Assembly (NCBI GenBank): GCA_902526085.1
Contig: CABZJN010000001.1
Location: 56,954-120,953, forward strand
DNA length: 64,000 nt
Origin: an uncultured Pelagibacteraceae bacterium
Lineage (GTDB): Bacteria; Pseudomonadota; Alphaproteobacteria; Pelagibacterales; Pelagibacteraceae
Direction of reading: 5' to 3'
In this document: in pieces, positions 37,215 to 46,802 of the stretch
Layout of the letters: each line of letters opens with the position of its first letter
Position numbering within the stretch: the first letter of the stretch is position 1
The notes under the pieces: model-generated
Databases searched by the model: none
What the model was told of the DNA's origin: nothing
What the model saw: only the letters and a program-made list of their open reading frames with translations
Translations under genes and position numbers: made by a program

Positions 37215-38633
37215 ATGCTTGAAAATAAATCAGTTAAAGAAATTATTTCTTTAATTAAGAAAAAGGATGTTTCAGTAAAAGAAATAGTTGGCTTATATTT
37301 TGAAAGAATAAAAAAATTTAATCCATCTTTGAATGCTATTGTTTCAATTAAGGATGAAGAAGAAATAATTAAAGAAGCTGAGATTAAGGACAAAAATTTT
37401 GATGAGAATAAGCCGTTATTTGGTTTACCTCTTGCTTCTAAAGATTTGCTAGATGTAGTTGGTTTTCCAACCACTTATGGTTTTCCTGGATATAAAGATT
37501 ATTTTCCAAAAAAAAATTCTATAATTGTTGATCGTCAAATAGATGCCGGCGGAATAATAATTGGAAAAACAAACACTGCTGAATTAGGAGTGGGCGCTCA
37601 TACAGCGAATAGATTATTTGGAATAACTCCAAACATTTATGGAAATAGTCAATCATCTGGTGGATCAAGTGGTGGAGCTGGTGTTGCAGTCGCAGCAAAT
37701 TTACTGCCATTTGCTGATGGTACAGATATGATGGGTTCTTGTAGAACACCTGCTGCTTACGCAAATGTCTATGGTTTTAGACCAACACCAGGATTACTTC
37801 CCGATTATCGAACAAATGAAAAAAAGAAAAATCTTCCGGTTATTTCAACACCAGGGTGTCTTGCAAGAACACCTGATGACATGTCTATTCTTTTAGATGT
37901 TATAGCTGGACAACATAAAGAAGATCCAATTTCTTTCAGTTTAGATAATTCTTTTAGCGTGGTCAATTTAAGTGACCATGAATTTTCAAAATTAAAAATT
38001 GGATGGTTATCTGAGATGAATGGTAATTATCAATATGATCCTGAGATAATTGAGATAAGTAACAAACAACTAAACAATCTTGAAAAGCATAAAGTTATAA
38101 TTGAAAACTTAAAACCAAAAATAGATGTTCATAAATTATGGAATTGCTGGGGCACATTAAGAGCAAAAAGTATTTATGAGGATATTAATACAATGAATAT
38201 CAAAGATGTTAACGAAATGACTCCACAGGCGTTATGGGAATACAATAAAGGTAGCAAGCTCAAAGAGGAAGATGTAAAATCTGCTCTTAACTTAAGAATT
38301 GAATTATCAAATGATGTAAATAGATTGTTTGGTGATTTTGATTTTTTAGCTTTACCATCTCAACAATCATTTCCTTTTGATAAAAATTTAAGACACCCAG
38401 AAAAAATTAATGAAAAATTAATGGACACTTATCATAGATGGATTGAAATACATATATTCGCTAGTCTTTTTTACTTGCCATCAATTTCTTTACCTATTGG
38501 CTTTAATAAAGAGGGATTTCCAATAGGTATTCAAATTATAGCTAAACAAAAAGAAGATTTAAAAGTGATATCTTTTGCAAAAAGATATGAAGAAATTTTT
38601 AATTTTTCTAAAATTAAACCAAAATTAAACTAA
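37215..38633 (+). CDS. Amidase signature family enzyme
   Basis: FGLPLASKDLLDV (Lys), SQSSGGSSGGAGVAVAANLLPFADGTDMMGSCRTPAAY (Ser-cisSer). Confidence 0.88.
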   Translation: MLENKSVKEIISLIKKKDVSVKEIVGLYFERIKKFNPSLNAIVSIKDEEEIIKEAEIKDKNFDENKPLFGLPLASKDLLDVVGFPTTYGFPGYKDYFPKKNSIIVDRQIDAGGIIIGKTNTAELGVGAHTANRLFGITPNIYGNSQSSGGSSGGAGVAVAANLLPFADGTDMMGSCRTPAAYANVYGFRPTPGLLPDYRTNEKKKNLPVISTPGCLARTPDDMSILLDVIAGQHKEDPISFSLDNSFSVVNLSDHEFSKLKIGWLSEMNGNYQYDPEIIEISNKQLNNLEKHKVIIENLKPKIDVHKLWNCWGTLRAKSIYEDINTMNIKDVNEMTPQALWEYNKGSKLKEEDVKSALNLRIELSNDVNRLFGDFDFLALPSQQSFPFDKNLRHPEKINEKLMDTYHRWIEIHIFASLFYLPSISLPIGFNKEGFPIGIQIIAKQKEDLKVISFAKRYEEIFNFSKIKPKLN

Positions 38634-39526
38634 TGGTCAGACACAAACATCATTTTAAAATAGCTTTTGCGTTAGCAATAGCTGCCGGATCATGGGGAGT
38701 TTATTGGCTTCCTCAAAGAATTTTAGAAGATGGGGGACTTACTGGAGGTTGGGGTACAATTTCTCAAATGATGATCGGAATTTTATTACTTACACCCATC
38801 TCTTTGTGGAGAAAGTATAAAGGTCGTACATCTGGTTTAGAAATACCTTTTGTTGGTTTTTTAACTGGTAGTGGTTTTATATGTTACGCATTAAGTTTCT
38901 TACTTACAGATGTCGTACGAGCATTGATCATGTTTTACATGATACCTGTCTGGACGACTATTTTTGAAATATATTTTTTAAAAAAAAGACCAGGTTTAGA
39001 AAGAGTTTTAACTTTAAGCTTAGCACTTGGGGGTTTGTGGGTAGTTTTCAGTCAATCTAATATCATACCATTACCACAAAATGCAGGAGATTGGCTGGCA
39101 TTACTAGGAGGTGTGCTATTTGGGGCTGGGTTAGTGCGTTTAGAAATTTCCAAAACAGACGGTGTCTTTCCTGTAATCTTTTCTTTCTTCGTTTATGGGA
39201 CAATATTTAATATTTTTGCTGGCTTTATTTTAAAAGATTACTTAGGACCTATGCCACCCATTGAAGCTTTTGCATCAATGTTTACTTTTTTAGTTCTTAT
39301 TTCAGTATTTTATTTTATTCCTACTGGAGTAGTTATAATGTGGTCTCCATCTGTTTTAGGTGCAGGCCTTTGTGCAATATTATATTTAAGCGAAATAGTA
39401 GTTGGAGTTATATCAGCTGGCATTCTGACTGATGAAACATTTGGTTGGAGAGAAGTTGTTGGAAGTACAATGATTGTTGTAGGAGGAGTATTAGCTGTTG
39501 TTCTAGCACCAAAAGAAGAAAAATAG
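38633..39526 (+). CDS. EamA/DMT family transporter
   Basis: ALAIAAGSWGVYWLPQRIL..., 10 TM, ending LTDETFGWREVVGSTMIVVGGVLAVVL. Confidence 0.78.
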   Translation: MVRHKHHFKIAFALAIAAGSWGVYWLPQRILEDGGLTGGWGTISQMMIGILLLTPISLWRKYKGRTSGLEIPFVGFLTGSGFICYALSFLLTDVVRALIMFYMIPVWTTIFEIYFLKKRPGLERVLTLSLALGGLWVVFSQSNIIPLPQNAGDWLALLGGVLFGAGLVRLEISKTDGVFPVIFSFFVYGTIFNIFAGFILKDYLGPMPPIEAFASMFTFLVLISVFYFIPTGVVIMWSPSVLGAGLCAILYLSEIVVGVISAGILTDETFGWREVVGSTMIVVGGVLAVVLAPKEEK

Positions 39527-40516
39527 ATGCTGTTTAAAGAAAAGTTTAAATCAAATTCAAAAATATTCTTAGATGGTGGAAATGGTTCTGAGATTGCAAA
39601 CTTAGGAGGCGAGATGACGCCAGCTTTTTCTGCATTAACAACAATCACAGCTCCAGAAATTGTGAGACAAGTTCATGAAAATTTTATGGATGCAGGCTGT
39701 GATCTTATTACAGCAAATACCTTTAGCACTACAAGACACAATATGAATAGTATTAATAGAGGTGATGAAACAAAGGAGTTTATTGTTAGATCTGTCGAAA
39801 TAGCCAAAAAGGCAATTAAGAATAAGGGTAAAGAAAATATAGTTGGAATAGCAGGGAGTATGTCGAATTTTTTCTCTTTAAAAGAAAATGAATTTGTTCC
39901 AGATCCAAAGTACATACCTACATTTAGAGAGGAAGAGAGAAATTATAAAGAGGCTGCTAAAATCTTAAAAGAAGAGGGAGTCGATCTTTTAATTCTAGAA
40001 ATGATATTAGATATAGACCACTCAAAAATCTTACTTAACTCTGCATTAGAAACTGGTTTACCAGTTTGGGTTGGACTAAGTTGCTGTATAAGCAAGTTTG
40101 ATAATAATGTTATTGGAAGAAATTTTAGAGCTGAAAAGGAAAAATCACTTATTTATGATGAAAGTATATACAAAGAGCAACCAAAATTTATTCCTGATGA
40201 TAAGGTTGTTCTTTTAGATGATATTATTAAATCTCTAACAAATATCGGTGGAGATGTTTATGGTATTATGCATACTTGGCTTGTTGATGCCTTTGATGGA
40301 TTAAAGGTGATTAAAAATAATTGGCAGGGTCCAATTATGTTTTATCCAGAAATACATAAGTTTGATACAAAAACACATAAGGCAATAGTGACCTACACAG
40401 AGGATGAATTTACTAATGAATGTGGAAAACTAATTGATGACCAAATTCAAATTATTGGAGGGTGTTGTGGTGTTACAGATAATCATCTCAAAAAATTAAT
40501 ATCAAGGTACTCTTAA
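39527..40516 (+). CDS. Homocysteine S-methyltransferase family (BHMT/MmuM-like)
   Basis: IFLDGGNGSEI, AGCDLITANTFSTTRHNM, VGLSCCIS, QIIGGCCGVTDNHLK Zn-Cys motifs. Confidence 0.87.
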   Translation: MLFKEKFKSNSKIFLDGGNGSEIANLGGEMTPAFSALTTITAPEIVRQVHENFMDAGCDLITANTFSTTRHNMNSINRGDETKEFIVRSVEIAKKAIKNKGKENIVGIAGSMSNFFSLKENEFVPDPKYIPTFREEERNYKEAAKILKEEGVDLLILEMILDIDHSKILLNSALETGLPVWVGLSCCISKFDNNVIGRNFRAEKEKSLIYDESIYKEQPKFIPDDKVVLLDDIIKSLTNIGGDVYGIMHTWLVDAFDGLKVIKNNWQGPIMFYPEIHKFDTKTHKAIVTYTEDEFTNECGKLIDDQIQIIGGCCGVTDNHLKKLISRYS

Positions 40517-40524
40517 TTTTAATA

Positions 40525-41682
40525 TTAATTGTTAACTAAGTTTATCAACATATTAATCATATCAACTTTATAACTCTTTTTTGTTGCAGATTTTGTTTCC
40601 AATACTGAAAAAAATGCTGCAACTTTGCCGGTTTTAAAATTTGTTGCCAAAAACTGACCTCCATATCCAGAGTGTCCAATCATGTTACCTGACACCATTG
40701 TTGAATTTGAATAATACAAATATTTATTTTTTGATAATTCCATGTATTTAGGTCCTAAATTTTTAATTGTTTTGTCAAAATAAGAAGATGATCCAACTTT
40801 TCTATTTCCAACCCCCATACCTTTTCTGGCAAAAAGCAAACCCATTCTTAAAAAATCCCTAGCAATTAAACAACCACCACCAGACATCCATGGCATCCCA
40901 TATCTATCAGAAGCAATATATAAGCCTTCTTCAAAGCCAGCAGCTTCAACAGCCGACAATACCCAATCTCTTAAAGTTCTTCCACTTACCTTTTCTACAA
41001 TTAATCCCACTACATCAGTATTTGCTGATTTATAAAATGCATATTCAGAACTATTTATTAAACTTTTGTTTTTAATTTTTTTAATTGAATTTAAATATTC
41101 CTCTTGGCTTAAATGATTTTTTAAATTTTTCGGTAGTCTCCAACCTCCAACTGGCTCATGTAAAAATGAAGAAGAATATGCTTTAGTATAATCTTCGGTA
41201 TAGGAATTTATAATATTCATATTCAAAACATCTTGTATTTTTGCTTCAGCGTAACCACTTCCAATTTTAGGCAAATAATGTGAAACTTTTTTATTCAAAT
41301 CTATTGATTTATTTTTAACAAGTTCACCAACAAATAAGTTAATAAACATTTTAGTTATTGACATTATTGTCTGCGGTTGATTTATTTTGAAATCTTTAGC
41401 ATATTTTTCAAATAATATATTTTGACCTTTGCCAACGATTAATGAGCAAAAAGATTTATTTTTGATCATTTTTTTAACCAATGGTATTTTACTAATTTTT
41501 TTATTAGGTTCTGACTTTAGTCTTAATACTAGATCAGATCTTAAATAAAGACTGTACCGATTTATTTTATGTAAATTTCTATAACCAAATCTTCTAGTTT
41601 TTGGAAGATTCCATGAAGCCTTGTTATCTCTAATTGTTTTTAATTCAGGATTTTTAACAGAAGTTAATTTTTTTATTTTCAA
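40525..41682 (-). CDS. Serine hydrolase, beta-lactamase class C/PBP family
   Basis: QTIMSITKMFINLFVGEL (SxxK), SANTDVVGLIVEKVSGRTLRDWV, MIGHSGYGGQFLATN. Confidence 0.82.
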   Translation of the reverse strand: MKIKKLTSVKNPELKTIRDNKASWNLPKTRRFGYRNLHKINRYSLYLRSDLVLRLKSEPNKKISKIPLVKKMIKNKSFCSLIVGKGQNILFEKYAKDFKINQPQTIMSITKMFINLFVGELVKNKSIDLNKKVSHYLPKIGSGYAEAKIQDVLNMNIINSYTEDYTKAYSSSFLHEPVGGWRLPKNLKNHLSQEEYLNSIKKIKNKSLINSSEYAFYKSANTDVVGLIVEKVSGRTLRDWVLSAVEAAGFEEGLYIASDRYGMPWMSGGGCLIARDFLRMGLLFARKGMGVGNRKVGSSSYFDKTIKNLGPKYMELSKNKYLYYSNSTMVSGNMIGHSGYGGQFLATNFKTGKVAAFFSVLETKSATKKSYKVDMINMLINLVNN

Positions 41683-42131
41683 TATTTTAAAGATTTTTTT
41701 TGTTCGTATTTTTGATGATACCCTTCTGCTTTACAATAATTTTTTTCCTTGGATATTTTTGTTGATACCTTACCATCTAATTTTTTGTTAACTTCATTTA
41801 ATACTTTTTCAGCAATCTTTTTTTCCTCATCAGTATTATAAAATATTTCTGATCTATATTGAATACCCACATATGTACCTTGTCGGTTTACTTGTGTAGA
41901 GTCGTGCAATTCAAAAAATAGATTAACCATGTCCTCATACGATTTTTCTTTTTCATCATATTGAACTTTTACTACTTCAATATGGCCAGTGTCACCACCG
42001 CATACAGCTTTATAGGTTACATTGGGATCATCCCCTCCACAGTAACCACATTCGGTAGAGATTATACCTTCAATACCCTCGTACTTAGTTTCATCCCAAA
42101 AACAGCCAATACCGCCAATAAATGTCTTCAT
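41679..42131 (-). CDS. msrA: Peptide-methionine (S)-S-oxide reductase MsrA
   Basis: GGIGCFWDETKYEGIEGIISTECGYCGG, GDTGHIEVVKVQYD, FFELHDSTQVNRQGTYVGIQYRSEIFY, AEGYHQKY. Confidence 0.88.
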   Translation of the reverse strand: MKTFIGGIGCFWDETKYEGIEGIISTECGYCGGDDPNVTYKAVCGGDTGHIEVVKVQYDEKEKSYEDMVNLFFELHDSTQVNRQGTYVGIQYRSEIFYNTDEEKKIAEKVLNEVNKKLDGKVSTKISKEKNYCKAEGYHQKYEQKKSLKY

Positions 42132-42149
42132 TATTTATTAATTTATACT

Positions 42150-43064
42150 TTAGTTTTTTAAAATTGAAATGGCTTTAATTTCATCAACTCCTATTCCACA
42201 ACAGCCACCTATAATTTGAGCTCCATCTTTAATCCACGTTTTTACCTCATTTAAATAATCTTCAGGAGTCATGTCATCTATAAATCTCCAATGTGGTTTT
42301 TCATAATATCCTTTATTTGGATACGCTCCTATAACTCCATCAAAATTTTCTCTAGCAGTTTTTATTGCCTTGCCTGTAGTTTTAATATCAGAGTGAGCTA
42401 CTAAAATTGGACCGTTATGAATTTTTTTAAAATTATTAATAGATATTTCAAAACTTTCATAAATATTAGTATCAGAGTCAATTGAATCGTTGTACCCGAG
42501 CATTATTTGATTTTGATCATTCGTTACACATGATACTGACAACCAAACTGGTACACTTATTTTTGTAGAACAGTTTAACATTGTTTCCACTATATCAGCC
42601 TGAGAAGACATAGCTTCTAAAATGATTAGATCTACTCCTTCACCTGATAAAATCTTTAGTTGTTCATCAAAGCCAGGTACCATTGCATTAACTCCAAGTT
42701 TATAAAAATTACCAAAAGTTGAAACGCTTCCAGCAAGAGCAACATTTTTCTTTGAATTTTTAATTGCTTCTTTTGCAACTTGAACACTTTTTTTATTAAA
42801 ATCCTCAATCGAGTTTTCATAACCATACTGTCTCATCGATATAGGTGTAGTACTATATGTATTAGTCGTTATTACATCAGCACCCGCATTTATATAATCT
42901 TCATGAATTTTTCTTACTAATTCTGGTTGATCTACTGAGCATTTTCCACACCACATTTTTTCATCCATTTTAGCGCCATTCTTTTCTAATTCAGCGCCCA
43001 TTCCACCATCTAAAATAATAGTTTTATTATTTTCTAATTTTTTATGAATTGATGAATAAGACAT
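42150..43064 (-). CDS. Homocysteine S-methyltransferase family (second, distinct paralog)
   Basis: TIILDGGMGAELEKNGAKMDEKMWCGKCSVDQPELVRKIHEDYINAGADVITTNTYSTTP; LSVSCVTN; QIIGGCCGIGVDE. Likely start MSYSS; ORF track extends to 43118. Confidence 0.87.
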   Translation of the reverse strand: MSYSSIHKKLENNKTIILDGGMGAELEKNGAKMDEKMWCGKCSVDQPELVRKIHEDYINAGADVITTNTYSTTPISMRQYGYENSIEDFNKKSVQVAKEAIKNSKKNVALAGSVSTFGNFYKLGVNAMVPGFDEQLKILSGEGVDLIILEAMSSQADIVETMLNCSTKISVPVWLSVSCVTNDQNQIMLGYNDSIDSDTNIYESFEISINNFKKIHNGPILVAHSDIKTTGKAIKTARENFDGVIGAYPNKGYYEKPHWRFIDDMTPEDYLNEVKTWIKDGAQIIGGCCGIGVDEIKAISILKN

Positions 43065-43068
43065 AGTA

Positions 43069-43455
43069 TTATTCTTTGCTATTTGTGAAGGTGCAAATTT
43101 TATTTCCATCAAGATCACGTATGTAAGAATAATAAACTCCTGATCCTTCTGGTCGCTCTCCTCCTGATCCTTCGCTAGTACCTCCTGCTTTTAGTCCTGT
43201 TTCGTGAAATCTATCAACAATAGCTCTAGAAGATGTTACAAATGATATTTGTGTTCCATTTCCAAAAGTTGCTTCTTTTTTATTAAACGGTTTTGTAATG
43301 TAAAACTCTATTTCGTTTGTATTTTTCTTTCCATATGCGGCATAATCATTTTCTACAGTTTCGTTTCTTGTTAGCCCAATAACTTTCAAAACTTCATCAT
43401 AAAACTTAATGGCAGCATCTAAATTGTTTGTTCCCACCATTACATAACCAATCAT
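43069..43455 (-). CDS. VOC/glyoxalase superfamily protein
   Basis: MIGYVMVGTNNLDAAIKFYDEVLKVIGL ... YYSYIRDLDGNKICTFTN. Confidence 0.85.
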   Translation of the reverse strand: MIGYVMVGTNNLDAAIKFYDEVLKVIGLTRNETVENDYAAYGKKNTNEIEFYITKPFNKKEATFGNGTQISFVTSSRAIVDRFHETGLKAGGTSEGSGGERPEGSGVYYSYIRDLDGNKICTFTNSKE

Positions 43456-43485
43456 CTCAACCTCAATTATTTTGAATATAATTTT

Positions 43486-44916
43486 TTAATTCCAACCAGT
43501 AATTGCTTTAACCTCTAGGTATTCAGTAAATCCCCATAGTCCACCCTCACGACCATTTCCTGATTGCTTAAATCCTCCAAAAGGTGCTCCAGTCTCGGCT
43601 CCTTGGCCATTTATATAAACTGTTCCTGCTCTTACTTTTCTAGCTACTCTTTGTGCTTTTTCTTTATCCTCAGTTTGTAAATAGTTGCCTAATCCGTAAG
43701 AAGTATCGTTTGTGATTTTAATTGCCTCTTCTTCAGTATCAAATGGAATAATTGAAAGTACTGGACCAAATATTTCTTCTCTAGCAATTTTCATATCGTT
43801 GTTTACATCAGTAAAAATTGTTGGTTTAACAAAATACCCCTTATTTAGACCATTTGGTAGATCAGGCCCACCGGCAGCTAAAGTTGCACCCTCTTTAATT
43901 CCCTCATTTATAAGATTTATAACTTTATCGTATTGAACTTTGGATACTAAAGGTCCAATGTGATCACCTTTTTTAGATGCCACATCTACTTTAATTTTAT
44001 TTGCTTCATCTACAGCTTCTTTTACTGCTCTATTATAAATTGATCTTTGAACTAGCATTCGTGTTGGAGCATCACAAGACTGTCCAGTGTTACTCATTAT
44101 AGTTCTTACTCCATCTCTAACAGCATCTGGATAAGAATCCTCAAATACTATATTTCCACCTTTACCGCCAAGTTCAAGCGTAACTTTTTTAATTGTATCA
44201 GCTGCATTTTTCTGTATCAGCTTTCCCGCTCTTGTAGATCCTGTAAATGAAACCATATCAATATCTGGGTGACCAGATATATGATTTCCAACTACTTCTC
44301 CGTTACCATTTATTAAATTGAATACACCTGGAGGAAACCCAGCTTCGTCAATTATTTCTGCAAACAAAACGCCCGATACTGGAGCCACTTCTGACGGTTT
44401 TAAAATCATTGTGCAACCAGCTGCAAGTGCTGGTATGACCTTAAGCACTATTTGGTTCATTGGATAATTCCATGGCGTTATTAATCCACAAACTCCAATT
44501 GGCTCATATCTGATTTGATTGTTTGATTTTGGATCAAACTGATGTTCAAAATTAAAATTTTTTAAAATATCTATTACATTTTTAGATATATCTGCTCCCA
44601 TTTTAGTATGAGTCTCTGATGCAAAATCTAATGGTGCACCCATTTCCATTGATTGTGCTTCAACCATTTCATCCCATCTTCTATTATAAATTTCACAAAA
44701 TTTTTCTAATAAATCTACTCTCTCTTCTTTCGAAGTCTCTTTCCAGGTTTCAAATGCTTCTTTAGCAGCAATTACAGCTTTATCAGTATCCTCTTTAGAT
44801 CCTAGAGAAATTACAGCAAAAGCCTCTTCAGTTGATGGATCAATTACATCAAAGTCATTAACTTTGACTGGAGCAACCCATTTTCCGTTTATATAAAAAT
44901 TTTTCTTTTCAATCAT
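43486..44916 (-). CDS. NAD(P)-dependent aldehyde dehydrogenase
   Basis: FYINGKWVAP, LITPWNYPMNQ, TLELGGKGGNIVFED, NTGQSCDAPTRML, PFGGFKQSGNGREGG. Confidence 0.9.
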   Translation of the reverse strand: MIEKKNFYINGKWVAPVKVNDFDVIDPSTEEAFAVISLGSKEDTDKAVIAAKEAFETWKETSKEERVDLLEKFCEIYNRRWDEMVEAQSMEMGAPLDFASETHTKMGADISKNVIDILKNFNFEHQFDPKSNNQIRYEPIGVCGLITPWNYPMNQIVLKVIPALAAGCTMILKPSEVAPVSGVLFAEIIDEAGFPPGVFNLINGNGEVVGNHISGHPDIDMVSFTGSTRAGKLIQKNAADTIKKVTLELGGKGGNIVFEDSYPDAVRDGVRTIMSNTGQSCDAPTRMLVQRSIYNRAVKEAVDEANKIKVDVASKKGDHIGPLVSKVQYDKVINLINEGIKEGATLAAGGPDLPNGLNKGYFVKPTIFTDVNNDMKIAREEIFGPVLSIIPFDTEEEAIKITNDTSYGLGNYLQTEDKEKAQRVARKVRAGTVYINGQGAETGAPFGGFKQSGNGREGGLWGFTEYLEVKAITGWN

Positions 44917-44937
44917 AAATGCACTTTAACACAGAAT

Positions 44938-45879
44938 TTAAATTTCATAACCTTTTTCTTCAGGCTCAATATCAGTTAACTCTTCGGGAAACCCTTCAGC
45001 TCTAAAATCAATCTTATTTAAATCTTCCATTCTTTTTACTATCATAGATGACCAAGCTCTTGAGCCGTATTTTTTTTGACCATCTTTAAATATTTCAACT
45101 ATCTTAGGGGAAATTTCCAAAGGTGCATTTAATTTTTTTGCGAGCTCATCAAATAGACCGGTATCTTTTAAGACAAGGTCCATCGTAAAATTTATATTAT
45201 AAGAACCATTTAATATGACTTGGCTTTCGGTTTCATGAACAAATGAATTACCTGAGGAAACAGCAATTCCTTTGTAGGTTTTTGCAAGATCTAGGTTTGA
45301 CTTTTTGGCTACTGTCCATGCCTCCCCAAGGGCAACCAAATGTGTAGAGGCTAAATAATTTGTAATTACTTTGAGAATAGAAGCAGTGCCTAATTCCCCT
45401 GTATGTAATATTTTACGCCCCATTACAGTTAAGGCAGGTAATATCTTTTCAAATGCATCTCTTTCTCCACCAACAAATATTGCTATATTTCCTGACGCTG
45501 CTCTATGACATCCACCACTTACTGGACCATCTAGGGGTATTGCCTTTTTTTCAATGACTTTTCTACCAATCCTTTTTACCTCTGCCTCATCTGTTGTACT
45601 CATTTCCAACCATATTTTATTTTCTGAAATACCTTCAAGAATTCCGTTCTCTCCCTCCATCACTTCTGCACAAATTTCAGGAGAAGGAAGACAAGTTATT
45701 ATTAAATCAACTTCCTTAGCCAGCTCTTTAGCAGTATTTGCAATTTTAGCCCCCATGCTCTCAAATTGTTTTGTTAGATTTTTATCTAAATCTCTAACTG
45801 TTAAATTAAATTTATTCCTCAATAAACTCCCAGCTAGTTTCCCTCCAACATTTCCTAAACCAATAAATCCTATATTCAT
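44938..45879 (-). CDS. NAD-dependent beta-hydroxyacid dehydrogenase (3-hydroxyisobutyrate/tartronate semialdehyde reductase family)
   Basis: NIGFIGLGNVGGKLAGSLLR, PLDGPVSGGCHRAASGNIAIFVGG, KVITNYL. Confidence 0.88.
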   Translation of the reverse strand: MNIGFIGLGNVGGKLAGSLLRNKFNLTVRDLDKNLTKQFESMGAKIANTAKELAKEVDLIITCLPSPEICAEVMEGENGILEGISENKIWLEMSTTDEAEVKRIGRKVIEKKAIPLDGPVSGGCHRAASGNIAIFVGGERDAFEKILPALTVMGRKILHTGELGTASILKVITNYLASTHLVALGEAWTVAKKSNLDLAKTYKGIAVSSGNSFVHETESQVILNGSYNINFTMDLVLKDTGLFDELAKKLNAPLEISPKIVEIFKDGQKKYGSRAWSSMIVKRMEDLNKIDFRAEGFPEELTDIEPEEKGYEI

Positions 45880-46742
45880 TAATTTACCTCCTCTTTTTTT
45901 TTATATAATATCATTATGACACCAAATATTATTACCACTCCTCCAATAAATAATTCACTTGTTGGTTTCTCACCTAATAAAAAAATTGCCGCAAGCAATC
46001 CAGTCGGTGGTATACCCATAGTCACTATGGGTAACACTTTATATAATGGATTACTTTTAAGAACATAATAAAAGCAGCCATAAGTTATAGGTTGCATTAT
46101 AAATCCAATGTAAAATGCTATTAACCAATGATTAAATTTAGCAGTTGATAGATATGATATGGTATCACCTTCAATTACTGCAGAAATTAAAATTAAAGTG
46201 GGTCCAGAAAATAATGCAAGCCAAGCAACTAAAGCTAAAGGATTAATTTCTTTACTCAAAGGTTTAACAATTACTTGGCCAAGTGCCCATATTGCTGAAC
46301 CTAAAATCGTAAGAGCGATACCAAATATTTTTCCATCTAAATTAGGTGAGCCAGTTAAAATATAAACCCCTACAAATGCAACTCCTATCCCAATCAAAGC
46401 TCTTAAAGTTGGTTTCTCTTTCAACATGAAAAAAGCAAATATTACTCCAAATGGAACTTCTGTTTGTACTAATAATACCGCTGCAGATGCATCAATAAAA
46501 TTTAAACCAGTATAGGTAATACTGTATTGCAAAGTATTTGCTATAAACGAAGCGATAAAAATTTTTTTTAAGAAACCTTTTGGAATTGGAAACCACCAAA
46601 TTAAAATAGAAGCAGCAAAAATAAATCTTAGTCCCATTAGAAGTATTGGAGGAAAAGACTCAAAAGCAGGTTTGGCAATTACAAAACCAAAACCTAAAAA
46701 GATAGGAACAAGTGATGCAACTAGAGTGTCTTTAAAATTCAT
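45879..46742 (-). CDS. EamA/DMT family transporter
   Basis: LVPIFLGFGFVIAKPAFESFPPILLMGLRFIFAASIL; 10 TM. Confidence 0.86.
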   Translation of the reverse strand: MNFKDTLVASLVPIFLGFGFVIAKPAFESFPPILLMGLRFIFAASILIWWFPIPKGFLKKIFIASFIANTLQYSITYTGLNFIDASAAVLLVQTEVPFGVIFAFFMLKEKPTLRALIGIGVAFVGVYILTGSPNLDGKIFGIALTILGSAIWALGQVIVKPLSKEINPLALVAWLALFSGPTLILISAVIEGDTISYLSTAKFNHWLIAFYIGFIMQPITYGCFYYVLKSNPLYKVLPIVTMGIPPTGLLAAIFLLGEKPTSELFIGGVVIIFGVIMILYKKKEEVN

Positions 46743-46802
46743 TCAATTCGTTTAATATTAATGATTATTCAAGAACTTATGATATATTCACCTTTTTAAA
46801 AT

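Noticed and set aside
37124-37474. Minus-strand 116-aa ORF across Fe-ADH/amidase junction
   Set aside because: Overlaps two well-supported genes in antisense; composition typical of spurious ORFs
39500-39530. SAM-type riboswitch upstream of the homocysteine methyltransferase
   Set aside because: The gene starts 1 nt after the previous stop; no leader sequence exists
39310-39648. Minus-strand 112-aa ORF
   Set aside because: Antisense to DMT transporter and homocysteine methyltransferase; no domain or spacing logic
45554-45919. Plus-strand 121-aa ORF
   Set aside because: Antisense to hydroxyacid dehydrogenase with intact motifs; not supported
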